Positions 18,232 through 26,019 of a stretch of DNA of 39,989 nt are shown piece after piece. The stretch is taken from the NCBI GenBank assembly GCA_046349875.1, contig JAXMBN010000046.1:1-39989 (forward strand), given 5' to 3'. The stretch is from JAXMBN01 sp046349875. Lineage in GTDB: Bacteria; Planctomycetota; Planctomycetia; Pirellulales; Pirellulaceae. The position numbers were made by a program, and so were the translations under genes. Below the pieces are notes generated by a model. The model searched no databases and was not told where the DNA came from. It saw only the letters and a program-made list of their open reading frames with translations. Each line of letters starts with the position of its first letter. Position 1 is the first letter of the stretch.

Positions 18232-18812
18232 CGAACTTGGAGAAGCAATTCCACTTGCTGGAAGCCTCGCCTTTCGATGACCTTTCGGTCGACATACTCG
18301 ATTCGGTCGAGCTGATGATCTGCAAACAATGGAATGCCTTGACCAAGGGTAATTGGCATCATGGCGACCTTGATGTCGGAAATCAAGCCTTGCTCTAAGA
18401 ATGACGATGCCAATCGACCACCGCCAACCAGCCAAAGATGTTTGAGCCCCATGTCAGATGCCTCGCGCAACACCAAAGACTCGGTTGATTCATTTGGACA
18501 ACGGATCTCGGTTCGTGAATCATGCTCGTTTCCAGAGCTCCGCCCTCGAAAAAACAACACCGCCCCGGGCAGCGCTTGGATGTCTCGATGCGTCAACACC
18601 CATGTTGGCTTGGATTCGTATGGCCACGAACCGTATTGAAACACAAAGTCATAGGTTCCCCTTCCCATGATTAGGCCGTCGACACTCTCAAAAAACTCTT
18701 CCAGCCCTGTCTCTTCTGGAGGAATTTGGAAAGAATCGAGCCACGCGACATCGCCGTTCTCTTTTGCAATGAATCCATCCAAGCTCGCAGCGGCGTGATA
18801 GGTGACTCGCAT
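18222..18812 (-). CDS. Dihydrofolate reductase / RibD C-terminal family protein
   Basis: A 196-residue protein of the RibD_C/DHFR-like family, which use NAD(P)H to reduce small heterocyclic substrates; the actual substrate is not known. It begins with the typical MRVTYHAAASLDGFIA (strand plus SLDG-F-I-A) and has GLIMGRGTYDFV, KPTWVLTHR and the C-terminal LWLVGGGRLASSFLEQGLI cofactor-loop motif, then the family's ITLGQGIPLF. The length is normal. The last codons and the TAG lie in repeat B1, so the repeat has provided or replaced the natural end; the final three residues (R-N-S) look acquired. Its promoter side is near repeat B2. No clear ribosome site is seen. Confidence 0.88.
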   Translation of the reverse strand: MRVTYHAAASLDGFIAKENGDVAWLDSFQIPPEETGLEEFFESVDGLIMGRGTYDFVFQYGSWPYESKPTWVLTHRDIQALPGAVLFFRGRSSGNEHDSRTEIRCPNESTESLVLREASDMGLKHLWLVGGGRLASSFLEQGLISDIKVAMMPITLGQGIPLFADHQLDRIEYVDRKVIERRGFQQVELLLQVRNS

Positions 18813-18867
18813 GATCAGTATTGTGATGGCAACGATAGGGACTTCGAAGATATTGTTTTCGTAAAAA

Positions 18868-18992
18868 CGTTGTGCGACAGTCCCTGTCGCGAAAGGGACT
18901 GCCGAACGGTTTTTTCTTGCTTGCGAATTACTTTACGAAAGGGACTGTCGTACGACGTTTTCCTCACGACAGAGACTGTCGTACTACGTTTT
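18868..18992 (+). repeat. Complex palindromic repeat, copy B2
   Basis: Second copy, same orientation as B1. It has the left palindrome GCGACAGTCCCTGTCGC, then GAAAGGGACTGCCGAACGG, a T-rich TTTTTTCTTGCTTGCGAATT, and two right-end monomers of about 31 bases (GGGACTGTCGTACGACG and GAGACTGTCGTACTACG). It lies between the dihydrofolate-reductase-like gene start (18812) and the stop of the next minus-strand gene (19031), leaving about 38 bases to that stop. Confidence 0.88.
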
Positions 18993-19030
18993 GCAATGGA
19001 GTCTTTCCTAAAACTCTTTTGAAAGAGGCC

Positions 19031-19576
19031 TTAAGGAATGGATCCAAGAACGCTCGAGCAGTAAAAGCCGGCAACGATTCCAGCAATACAACCCGGAATG
19101 TGAACCAGCGAAAGATACCAAGAATTCTCAATAACTTTGTAACAGGCACCCCAAATCGAGATGCATTGAAAGAGAACAAGCCCGATCGACACCAAAATCA
19201 CCCACGCTTGTGCAACGACATCCATCCATAGCACCGCCCCAAACAATACCGGCGGGAATAACACTGCATTCATCAGGGCAAATTGATCCGTCCATCGCAT
19301 CGATGCCTTCTTTCGTATCCCAAAGCTACCGATCCATGCAAAGATCGCTGCAATGAATGCTGTAAACAAACAAGCTGTGATATTCAAACCTAGCGAGTAC
19401 GATATCGCGTTGCCCCCACAGAGCCCAACGATAATGGCTAAACAGTCGAAAACACTCTCCGTGATGATGGCCAAACTAACCAACACCACGATCAACGAAT
19501 GAGACTCTATGTTGCGGTCGTCTCGCGGCCTTTCCCGATCGCTAGAAACCCAATGGCTTGTTTCCTGGTTTTGCAT
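19031..19576 (-). CDS. Hypothetical multi-spanning membrane protein
   Basis: A 181-residue protein with a polar, charged N-terminus of about 27 residues and four to five hydrophobic helices (starting near residues 28, 64, 100, 120 and 155). It has no motif I recognise. It sits alone between repeat copies B3 (upstream) and B2 (downstream). The ATG is only 11 bases from the edge of B3, so any promoter or ribosome site must lie within or beyond the repeat; no Shine-Dalgarno sequence is seen. It could be co-transcribed with the oxidoreductase upstream through the repeat. Function unknown. Confidence 0.65.
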   Translation of the reverse strand: MQNQETSHWVSSDRERPRDDRNIESHSLIVVLVSLAIITESVFDCLAIIVGLCGGNAISYSLGLNITACLFTAFIAAIFAWIGSFGIRKKASMRWTDQFALMNAVLFPPVLFGAVLWMDVVAQAWVILVSIGLVLFQCISIWGACYKVIENSWYLSLVHIPGCIAGIVAGFYCSSVLGSIP

Positions 19577-19587
19577 AATGAAGGCAA

Positions 19588-19731
19588 ACGTTGTGCGACA
19601 GTCCCTGTCGCAAAAAGGACTGCCGAACGGTTTTTTCTTGCTTGCGAATTTCTTTACGACAGGGACTGTCGTACGACGTGTTCCTCACGACAGTGACTGT
19701 CGTACGACGTTTTTGTTCACGACAGGGACTA
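19588..19731 (+). repeat. Complex palindromic repeat, copy B3
   Basis: Third copy, same orientation. It has the palindrome GCGACAGTCCCTGTCGC, CAAAAAGGACTGCCGAACGG, TTTTTTCTTGCTTGCGAATT, two right-end monomers (CAGGGACTGTCGTACGACG, CAGTGACTGTCGTACGACG) and a third truncated after CAGGGACT. The truncation point is one to three bases from the TAA of the minus-strand oxidoreductase (19733-19735). The element fills essentially the whole space between two genes (19577-19732). Confidence 0.88.
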
Positions 19732-19732
19732 C

Positions 19733-21127
19733 TTACTCCAGTTCCCAGCCTTTGCGATATCCTTCCTGGAGAAATCGATTGGCGGGTTCTTCGGCAAACT
19801 TCATTTCCTTCGCGTTCCAATGCAAGCGTCCATTGAAACGGACGGCGGCTACTCCTAAAAGCACGATTTCCGTCAACCTTGCACCGTACTCAAAGTTGGA
19901 ACTGGGTGCTTTGCCACTTCCTTTGATGGCATCGATCCAATCGCGATGGTGTCCAGGAACCCGAGGTATCGACTGCGGAATCGCTTTGGCATCGGACTCC
20001 AAAGATTCTGGATAAACTTTCGGCATGCCTCCTGCACCTCCACAAACCACGACACCTTTTTCCCCTACGAACATCACACCACGTCCTGCAAGTTTGTAGT
20101 CCGAAGGAAGAACGCTGGGTGTGGGTGGTTTGAGTCCTCCGTCGTACCAGGTCATGGTGATCGCAGGGAGCGAACCACGCGGTTCAAAATGATAATAAAC
20201 CAACTCGGCATGAGGCACGATCTGATCATTGAACTTGCCGCCAGCCCGACCTTCAATCACTGCAGGATGATGAAGATCCAGCGCCCAGACAGCGGCATCC
20301 ATATCATGGCATCCGATGTCGCCCAAAGCACCTGTACCAAAGTCCCAAAAATCGCGCCAACTCACTGGGCAAAGCGCCGTATGGTAGGGTCGCGGTTCGC
20401 GAGGCCCAATCCAGTGATCCCATAAGACACCGTCGGGAATGGTCATGGTATCGGATGGATAACCAAGCAGTTCCGGGTTCCATCGCGATGTACCGGACCA
20501 CGCATGTACTTCTTTGACAGTACCGATCAGTCCTCCACGAATCCACTCGACCGTCAATCGCATCCCTTCGGTGGAATGCCCTTGATTTCCCATCTGTGTG
20601 ACGACTTGAGTCGTCTTCGCGACTTCGGCGACGCGGCGAGCCTCCGTGATGTTGTGTGTCAGCGGCTTCTCGCAATAAACGTGCTTCTTGCGACGCATCG
20701 CGGCAATCGACACCAGCGCATGCAAATGATCAGGCGTAGCGCAAAGCACCGCATCAACATTCTTTTCTTCATCGAGTAGCTTGCGGAAGTCTTCGTAGCG
20801 TTTGCACTGATACTCCGACTCACTCTTGCGATAGTGCGTTTCGATCTCCGAAGCAACGACTTCGCGTCCACCTTTCCCGCCATAGTAATATTTGCTGAGA
20901 TCATGTTCGCGAATCGGATCAGCAACAGCGACCACGCGTACATCGGAAAGCTTGAAGAGTTCGCGACAATTGGTACGCCCTTGTCCCCCAGCTCCGATCA
21001 AGGCAACGTTCACGCGGTCACTCGGCGCAACATATCCTGGCCCACCCAAAACATGGCGAGGCACAATCGTGAAGCTCGCCGTAGCTGCAGCTGAGGTAGC
21101 CAAAAACTTTCTGCGATGGAATGGCAT
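19733..21127 (-). CDS. Gfo/Idh/MocA family oxidoreductase, Tat leader
   Basis: 464 residues from the ATG at 21127, which has AGAGGA 8 bases upstream; an earlier in-frame start at 21208 lacks this. Residues 1-28 form a twin-arginine type leader (HRRKFLATSAAATASF), so it is probably exported folded. The Rossmann motif is GAGGQG (45-50), the family's EKP motif is at 153-155 (VYCEKPL), and the C-terminal domain has FGTGALGDIGCHDMD. Family members oxidise or reduce sugar derivatives with NAD(P). It is the third of three such genes in a row on this strand, which suggests breakdown of complex carbohydrate, but the substrate cannot be read from sequence. Its stop abuts repeat B3. Confidence 0.92.
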   Translation of the reverse strand: MPFHRRKFLATSAAATASFTIVPRHVLGGPGYVAPSDRVNVALIGAGGQGRTNCRELFKLSDVRVVAVADPIREHDLSKYYYGGKGGREVVASEIETHYRKSESEYQCKRYEDFRKLLDEEKNVDAVLCATPDHLHALVSIAAMRRKKHVYCEKPLTHNITEARRVAEVAKTTQVVTQMGNQGHSTEGMRLTVEWIRGGLIGTVKEVHAWSGTSRWNPELLGYPSDTMTIPDGVLWDHWIGPREPRPYHTALCPVSWRDFWDFGTGALGDIGCHDMDAAVWALDLHHPAVIEGRAGGKFNDQIVPHAELVYYHFEPRGSLPAITMTWYDGGLKPPTPSVLPSDYKLAGRGVMFVGEKGVVVCGGAGGMPKVYPESLESDAKAIPQSIPRVPGHHRDWIDAIKGSGKAPSSNFEYGARLTEIVLLGVAAVRFNGRLHWNAKEMKFAEEPANRFLQEGYRKGWELE

Positions 21128-21204
21128 GAATGTGTCCTCTATCGTGAAAACGTTGAAGCAATTTCCATTGGGCGAATGCCCCATACTTGATCGTATCCCA
21201 GAAC

Positions 21205-22344
21205 TCAACCTCTAGGGCTCTTCTTCGCGTTGGCTAAAAGGCTGAGTGGATTGGCTCTTGTTTTGAGAGGTAGATCAACGTGCCCTTGAACGCGATGCGA
21301 TTCGAATACGGCTGCGATCATTTCGATGATGGCTCGTCCGTCCTCAGCACTACATCGTGGTTGTGCTTGATGCTCGATGCAATGGATGAGATCGAGAATG
21401 GCGGCTATATGTCCCCCTTGATAGGTCCCATCGGTTCGCGGTTCCTCTTTTCCGATTCCTGCCGAAGTGATTATTTCCCAGCTTTTGCCGGTTCGCCCTG
21501 GCCCCCAACTCGAATCGCGCAGAATATATCCCGGCACGAGATAACCACTTTCAATTTCGATGATGCCTTTGGATCCCATGATCTGCAACGCAAAACGGGT
21601 TGGCTTTCCAGCCGTTCCCTTCTTCGAAGCGAAATAGCCTTGCACTTGGGAAGCGAAATCATATCGAGCTTCAATATGATCTCCGGCCAATAACCCTAAT
21701 CCTTCATTGCCTTCATAGACATCATCGCTCACCACGGGTTTTCCAGCTTTCCAAACCGTTGCATAACATCGCTGAGGGTTTCCACTCGCAATCTTTCGCA
21801 TCATGCCAAAGATGTGCGAGCCAAGCACCCAAAGATCTTCGGCACCGCCGCGCTGATCTTCTTTACCGCGACCGCGAATCTCCAACAGTTCGCCGATTTC
21901 TCCACCGCGAATGAGAGCCACGATCTTGTCGAGCACCGGTGAATACTGCGAGATATGCGCGATCCCAAGTTGCAAATGCCGCATCTGCATTTCATGAATG
22001 GCGCGGTCACATTCTTCCAGCGTACGACAAAACGGCTTTTCCATGTAAATGTGGCATCCATATTCGGCCGCTTTCAAGATCATGTCCTGATGCTGATCGA
22101 TCCACCTTGGGCAGACGGCGACGATGTCGAGCTTTTCTGATTCCAGCATCTTGGTGTAATCACCATAGGCTCGCGGTGCATTCAACCGCTTCTGCGCTTC
22201 GAGCCGCCCTTTTTCATTTTCATCGGATACCGCAACGATTTCGACTTGAGGGATCTTAGTAAACGCCAGATCAACATCGTGCCCATAGTTTCCTTTCCCA
22301 GTTCGGCCGATGATCCCTACGCGATACTTCTTCTGAATGGCCAT
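21205..22344 (-). CDS. Gfo/Idh/MocA family oxidoreductase, cytoplasmic
   Basis: 379 residues from the ATG at 22344, with GGAG about 8 bases upstream; the open frame extends to 22419 without support. No leader is present. The N-terminus is directly the Rossmann strand YRVGIIGRTGKGNYGHD, unusual in having GRTGKGNYG rather than the classical GxGxxG. The EKP motif is at 102-104 (YMEKPF). It lacks the Tat signal of its two neighbours, so it probably acts in the cytoplasm, possibly on a product imported after the exported enzymes act (inference). It lies 77 bp upstream of the next oxidoreductase and 80 bp after the previous one. Confidence 0.9.
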   Translation of the reverse strand: MAIQKKYRVGIIGRTGKGNYGHDVDLAFTKIPQVEIVAVSDENEKGRLEAQKRLNAPRAYGDYTKMLESEKLDIVAVCPRWIDQHQDMILKAAEYGCHIYMEKPFCRTLEECDRAIHEMQMRHLQLGIAHISQYSPVLDKIVALIRGGEIGELLEIRGRGKEDQRGGAEDLWVLGSHIFGMMRKIASGNPQRCYATVWKAGKPVVSDDVYEGNEGLGLLAGDHIEARYDFASQVQGYFASKKGTAGKPTRFALQIMGSKGIIEIESGYLVPGYILRDSSWGPGRTGKSWEIITSAGIGKEEPRTDGTYQGGHIAAILDLIHCIEHQAQPRCSAEDGRAIIEMIAAVFESHRVQGHVDLPLKTRANPLSLLANAKKSPRG

Positions 22345-22424
22345 GCGTAGCTCCGATGTTTTCAATGAGTCTTTATGGAGGAAAGGGGTTTTCAAGGATA
22401 CGAACGCTTCGAGCAACATTGACT

Positions 22425-23756
22425 TTAAACTTCAGGTAGCGTCCAAGGTTTGCGATATTCGGCGCGACCTCTAAGCGCATTCGCTTGAGGATCGTCGATA
22501 AACGATTCCGATGACGCATCGAATCGAAGTGTTCTTCCCAACCGAGCCGCAATGTTTCCCGCATGACAAAGAACCGATGCGGGGTGCCCTACCGTTTCCA
22601 GGTCACAATAGGGCCGTTTCCGCGTTTTGATGCACTCGATGAAGTTGGCCACGTGCGGGACCTCGCTGCTATCGCCTTTCCCACGAGCCAACTCTTTTCC
22701 TTTCTCGCCGTAGGCAATCCATTCGGTATTCCCTACGACAAGATACCCTTTATCGCCAAAGATGGCTGATCCTTCGGGTTGGCCGAGATAGGGATACGGC
22801 GCCCAGATCCGCATTTCGTAGGTCAACATCTTCGTGGTAAGGCCACTTCCAAATTGGTAGTTGACCTGCATCGTATCGGGAAACTCTTGCGCATCGTCAA
22901 AATACCATTTGCCACCATTCGCCGAGATCGTATGAGGTAAGCCCAACGCTGTCTCGCCCTTGGATTCGCAAGCAGCTTGAAGGAGAGCAATTGCCATATC
23001 CAACCGATGCACTCCATCATTGCCTAAGTCCCCCGTTCCAAAATCATGGAACCATCTCCAACGTCCATGGAAGTGATTGACATTGAAGGGACGCATGGCT
23101 GCAGGCCCAAGCCACATGTCATAGTTCACCCCTTGAGGAATCGAGCTATCTGCGACCTTGGGTACTGGTCCTTGTCGGCCACTTTCCCATGCCTTAGCCA
23201 CCACACATCTTCCTAATTTGCCTTGACGCACCCAATCGATCGCCGATTGTAGTCGTTCGGTCGAGCGATGCTGCGATCCCATTTGAACGATGCGCTGATG
23301 TTTCTTCATCGCCGCCACCATTCGCATCCCTTCCACGATATTGTGGCTGTCCGGTTTCTCGACATAGACATCCTTGCCTGCCTGACACGCCAAGATCGTT
23401 GGGATTGCATGCCAGTGATCGGGTGTTCCAATCACGATGGCATCGATGGATCGGTCATCGAGAATACGGCGAAAGTCATCTTCGGACCGCGGCCGTTTGC
23501 CTTGATTCTTTTCGGCGATCTGCAAGCCACCTGGCAACTTGTTGGCATCGACATCCGCGATGGCAACCACTTCCACATCGGGTTGTTTCGAAAAAGAATC
23601 GATCAACGATGCAGCTCGCCCGCTGGCCCCCATCACGCCAACTCGTATGCGTTCACTTGGAGGCGCCGCCTGCGATCCAACGACAGAGACCGCAGGAATG
23701 GAGGAAGCCATGACAGCCGAGGACGAGGCAAGAAAGGTTCTTCGCGAGGTGCGCAT
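22425..23756 (-). CDS. Gfo/Idh/MocA family oxidoreductase, Tat leader
   Basis: 443 residues from the ATG at 23756, preferred over 23834 because it begins with a Tat motif (SRRTFLASSSAVMASSIPA). The Rossmann region is VGVMGASGRAAS (39-50), the EKP motif is at 133-135 (VYVEKPD), and the C-terminal domain has HDFGTGDLGNDGVHRLD. The GTPDHWHA stretch (about 110-117) is common in the secreted planctomycete members. It is first of the three tandem oxidoreductases, 74 bp after a small membrane protein gene, probably one operon. Its substrate is unknown. Confidence 0.92.
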   Translation of the reverse strand: MRTSRRTFLASSSAVMASSIPAVSVVGSQAAPPSERIRVGVMGASGRAASLIDSFSKQPDVEVVAIADVDANKLPGGLQIAEKNQGKRPRSEDDFRRILDDRSIDAIVIGTPDHWHAIPTILACQAGKDVYVEKPDSHNIVEGMRMVAAMKKHQRIVQMGSQHRSTERLQSAIDWVRQGKLGRCVVAKAWESGRQGPVPKVADSSIPQGVNYDMWLGPAAMRPFNVNHFHGRWRWFHDFGTGDLGNDGVHRLDMAIALLQAACESKGETALGLPHTISANGGKWYFDDAQEFPDTMQVNYQFGSGLTTKMLTYEMRIWAPYPYLGQPEGSAIFGDKGYLVVGNTEWIAYGEKGKELARGKGDSSEVPHVANFIECIKTRKRPYCDLETVGHPASVLCHAGNIAARLGRTLRFDASSESFIDDPQANALRGRAEYRKPWTLPEV

Positions 23757-23830
23757 GGGGAGGGAACTCCAATGAGGGTGAGTGAATGCGCATGGAGGTT
23801 CCCTCAGACTATCGACTCTTCCTTCAAAAC

Positions 23831-24367
23831 TCAACCAGCCGAAGCTTGAGTCGGTTTCGAATCGGATGCCACGTTGCCTTGGAGTAGATAGCGGCGAGCA
23901 AGAAAATCAGAACCGCTCAATTGCCATTGATGACGGATATGAAATACGACCGCAATCAACCATTGAAGTGCCACGATCCACAAATAGAAACGATGCAAAT
24001 CGTAGAACTTCCAATCTTGGAAGGCCACCGCCGGTTGGCCTTCCATCAATGCAATGAGCTCCAGGTGCAAGAAGGACAAGAGAACCTGAATCACAAGAAA
24101 AAGAATTGAGGCCGCAAGAAAGGCATTCTGACGCCGAGTCCAGCCAACCCAGAACATCCACAATCCGGAGGCATAGGCCAAGTTGTTGCTATAGAAAAGA
24201 ATCTCCGACGTCACTTGCCCCTGCACGTCGGCTCCCAAGATCTTTCCACCAATCGGCACCACGAAAGAAATGTAGAAGGTCATGCCTCCCAGCCATAGGA
24301 ACCAGATCGTGGAACCAAACAAACTAAAGGCTCGGTAAACAATCGGATCTTGCTGTGAATTGGTCAT
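23831..24367 (-). CDS. Small integral membrane protein
   Basis: 178 residues from the ATG at 24367; the frame reaches a TTG at 24400, but an ATG is more likely. Four hydrophobic helices are predicted by eye (about residues 15-40, 57-78, 84-106 and 128-148), with polar Gln/Ser/Lys-rich ends. Conserved-looking His, Trp and Asp residues lie in the last two helices (FLHLELIAL, YDLHRFYLW, HIRHQWQL), so heme or metal binding is possible but unproven. It is first of the minus-strand oxidoreductase group and divergent from the gene at 24585. No family recognised with confidence. Confidence 0.65.
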   Translation of the reverse strand: MTNSQQDPIVYRAFSLFGSTIWFLWLGGMTFYISFVVPIGGKILGADVQGQVTSEILFYSNNLAYASGLWMFWVGWTRRQNAFLAASILFLVIQVLLSFLHLELIALMEGQPAVAFQDWKFYDLHRFYLWIVALQWLIAVVFHIRHQWQLSGSDFLARRYLLQGNVASDSKPTQASAG

Positions 24368-24447
24368 ATTGAATGCGGAGAACGCGAGAGGAAAACCCAA
24401 GCCCTATTTTGGGTCTGTGCTTGTGAAACCGAACGCCATCATAGTTT

Positions 24448-24500
24448 TTTTCGCACCCAAAGTCACTATCAGGAAACACCCCCTTCTATGGGTGCGAAAA
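24448..24500. promoter_or_regulatory. Perfect 12-bp inverted repeat in a divergent promoter region
   Basis: TTTTCGCACCCA (24448-24459) and TGGGTGCGAAAA (24489-24500) are exact inverted copies separated by 29 bases. They lie in the 217-bp region between the divergent genes starting at 24367 (-) and 24585 (+). No T run follows the hairpin on either strand, which argues against a simple terminator. A regulator-binding palindrome or a small palindromic element are the likely readings. Confidence 0.55.
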
Positions 24501-24584
24501 TCTCGTCAAATATTGCAGTTGAAGCCAAATTCCTCGTGAACCACGTGCTAAATAGTAATGTGCCTAGCCCTAAGGAACTCACCT

Positions 24585-24992
24585 ATGCCAAAAACTCAAA
24601 TCATCCAAAGAGTGCTGCTCCTTCTGGCAAGCACTCTGCTATTCGCCCAATCGATTGCCCTCGGTCTTTTGGCTCAAGCGTGTTTGGGACTGGTTATTAG
24701 CTTCTTCGTGTTGAAACGTGCTCACAATGCTTTTTCAGAATGCCACCGAGGAAAAATAGGCATCTTCGGATTCACTTTCCCAATCGCGCTTTTTGGAATT
24801 TTGCTGCTACTCATGTGGGGCGCCAACGCTTGCCTATTTGTCTTTGGATTATCTACCTTGAATCCGGAGACAGCACTCGTTCGCCATGGATTGGTTGCCA
24901 TTTACGGTGGTTACTGCTTGGGGAACATATTGGAGTTCTTCGCGCCAAGTTTGATGCAGGTCTTTCCGAATCGCATCGAAGACCGCTGGTAG
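24585..24992 (+). CDS. Small membrane protein, four helices
   Basis: 135 residues. The ATG at 24585 is preceded by AAGGA 9 bases upstream, which decides it over earlier in-frame starts. Four hydrophobic helices (about residues 8-26, 27-43, 62-84 and 95-118) with short charged loops (KRAHNAFSECHRGK) fill nearly the whole protein. The order suggests an integral membrane protein of the DoxX or DUF-type small families, but no diagnostic motif is seen. It is divergent from the gene at 24367 across the perfect inverted repeat. Confidence 0.65.
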   Translation: MPKTQIIQRVLLLLASTLLFAQSIALGLLAQACLGLVISFFVLKRAHNAFSECHRGKIGIFGFTFPIALFGILLLLMWGANACLFVFGLSTLNPETALVRHGLVAIYGGYCLGNILEFFAPSLMQVFPNRIEDRW

Positions 24993-25218
24993 CCCTCAAC
25001 CTGCCTTTGAGATCTTCTAATCTCTCGGCATATTGCATCACGAACTCAGCACCTGCGAATCCCGGGCAGGTACACTAGAGAACTTCTTGGCATTTCGTTT
25101 CGACGTTGTGTTCGTATAGGAATGATCTCTCGATGGCAAAAGAAGTCCGCTCCTGCAAAGAAAACACCTGCGGCCAAAAAGCCCTTCAACGAAGAGCAAG
25201 GTAACCACCAAGAAGGTA

Positions 25219-26004
25219 ATGGGAGCGAGCACCAAAAAGGCTTCTTCCAAAAATAGCACAGAAAAATCGGAACCTAAGCAGCGCCAGGACGATGCTCGCA
25301 AAGCTCGAAGTACCGCGCTCAAAAGCCATTCTGAGTTCGATGTGAAGGCCCTTCTCAAACAACTGGAAGCATTAGGGGACGCCAAGATGCGTCAGATGCA
25401 TACCAAGAATGGCTTTCAAGGAAATCAGTATGGCGTGAAGATGGGCGACATTCGCAAAGTCGCTGATAAGTGCAAAGCAGGGCATCACGGCGGACTTGAA
25501 CTTTGGAAAACCGAAATTCTAGACGCGCAACTCGTAGCAACACTCCTCCTCAAAGCCAACCAACTGTCTGTGAAGGAACTGGAGAGTATGGTGCGAACCG
25601 CCACGCTGCCTCAACTTTCCGATTGGCTACATAGTTATGTGGTGAAAGAGCATTCTGAGAAAGAAGCCTTGCGAATCAAATGGATGCAGTCCAAACATCC
25701 CATGGAAGCTCGCGCTGCTTGGCGATTAACCGCCGGCCGCGTGGTAAAGAGCCCTGAAGGTCTGGAACTCGAGGCATTGCTGGATCGCATTGAACGCGAA
25801 ATGGGCTCGGCTTTGCCCGAAGTGCAATGGACGATGAATATGTGTCTCGCCGAAATCGGCATCCACTTTGCAAAGCTCCGAAAACGAGCCATCGCCATCG
25901 GAGAAAAACTGGGAGTGTTTCGCGACTATCCAACCTCGAAAGGTTGCACCTCACCTTTTGCTCCCATTTGGATCGAAGCCATGGTTCAACGCAATTCCAA
26001 GTAA
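25219..26004 (+). CDS. DNA alkylation repair (AlkD-like) protein
   Basis: 261 residues from the in-frame ATG at 25219. The helical HEAT-like body matches the AlkD/DNA alkylation repair family, which remove or recognise alkylated bases: NQYGVKMGDIRKVADKCK near the start of the domain, WKTEILDAQLVATLL, then WMQSKHPMEARAAWRLT and FRDYPTSKGCTSPFAPIWI at the end. The protein probably starts earlier, at the ATG at 25133. From there a Lys/Ala/Pro-rich tail (KSAPAKKTPAAKKP, then STKSKVTTKKVMGAS) can be read across two single-base shifts inside A-rich and C-rich runs. A basic, histone-like N-terminal tail would fit DNA binding. It is followed 15 bp later by the ankyrin gene. Confidence 0.85.
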   Translation: MGASTKKASSKNSTEKSEPKQRQDDARKARSTALKSHSEFDVKALLKQLEALGDAKMRQMHTKNGFQGNQYGVKMGDIRKVADKCKAGHHGGLELWKTEILDAQLVATLLLKANQLSVKELESMVRTATLPQLSDWLHSYVVKEHSEKEALRIKWMQSKHPMEARAAWRLTAGRVVKSPEGLELEALLDRIEREMGSALPEVQWTMNMCLAEIGIHFAKLRKRAIAIGEKLGVFRDYPTSKGCTSPFAPIWIEAMVQRNSK

Positions 26005-26019
26005 GGTCCGCTCACCGCT

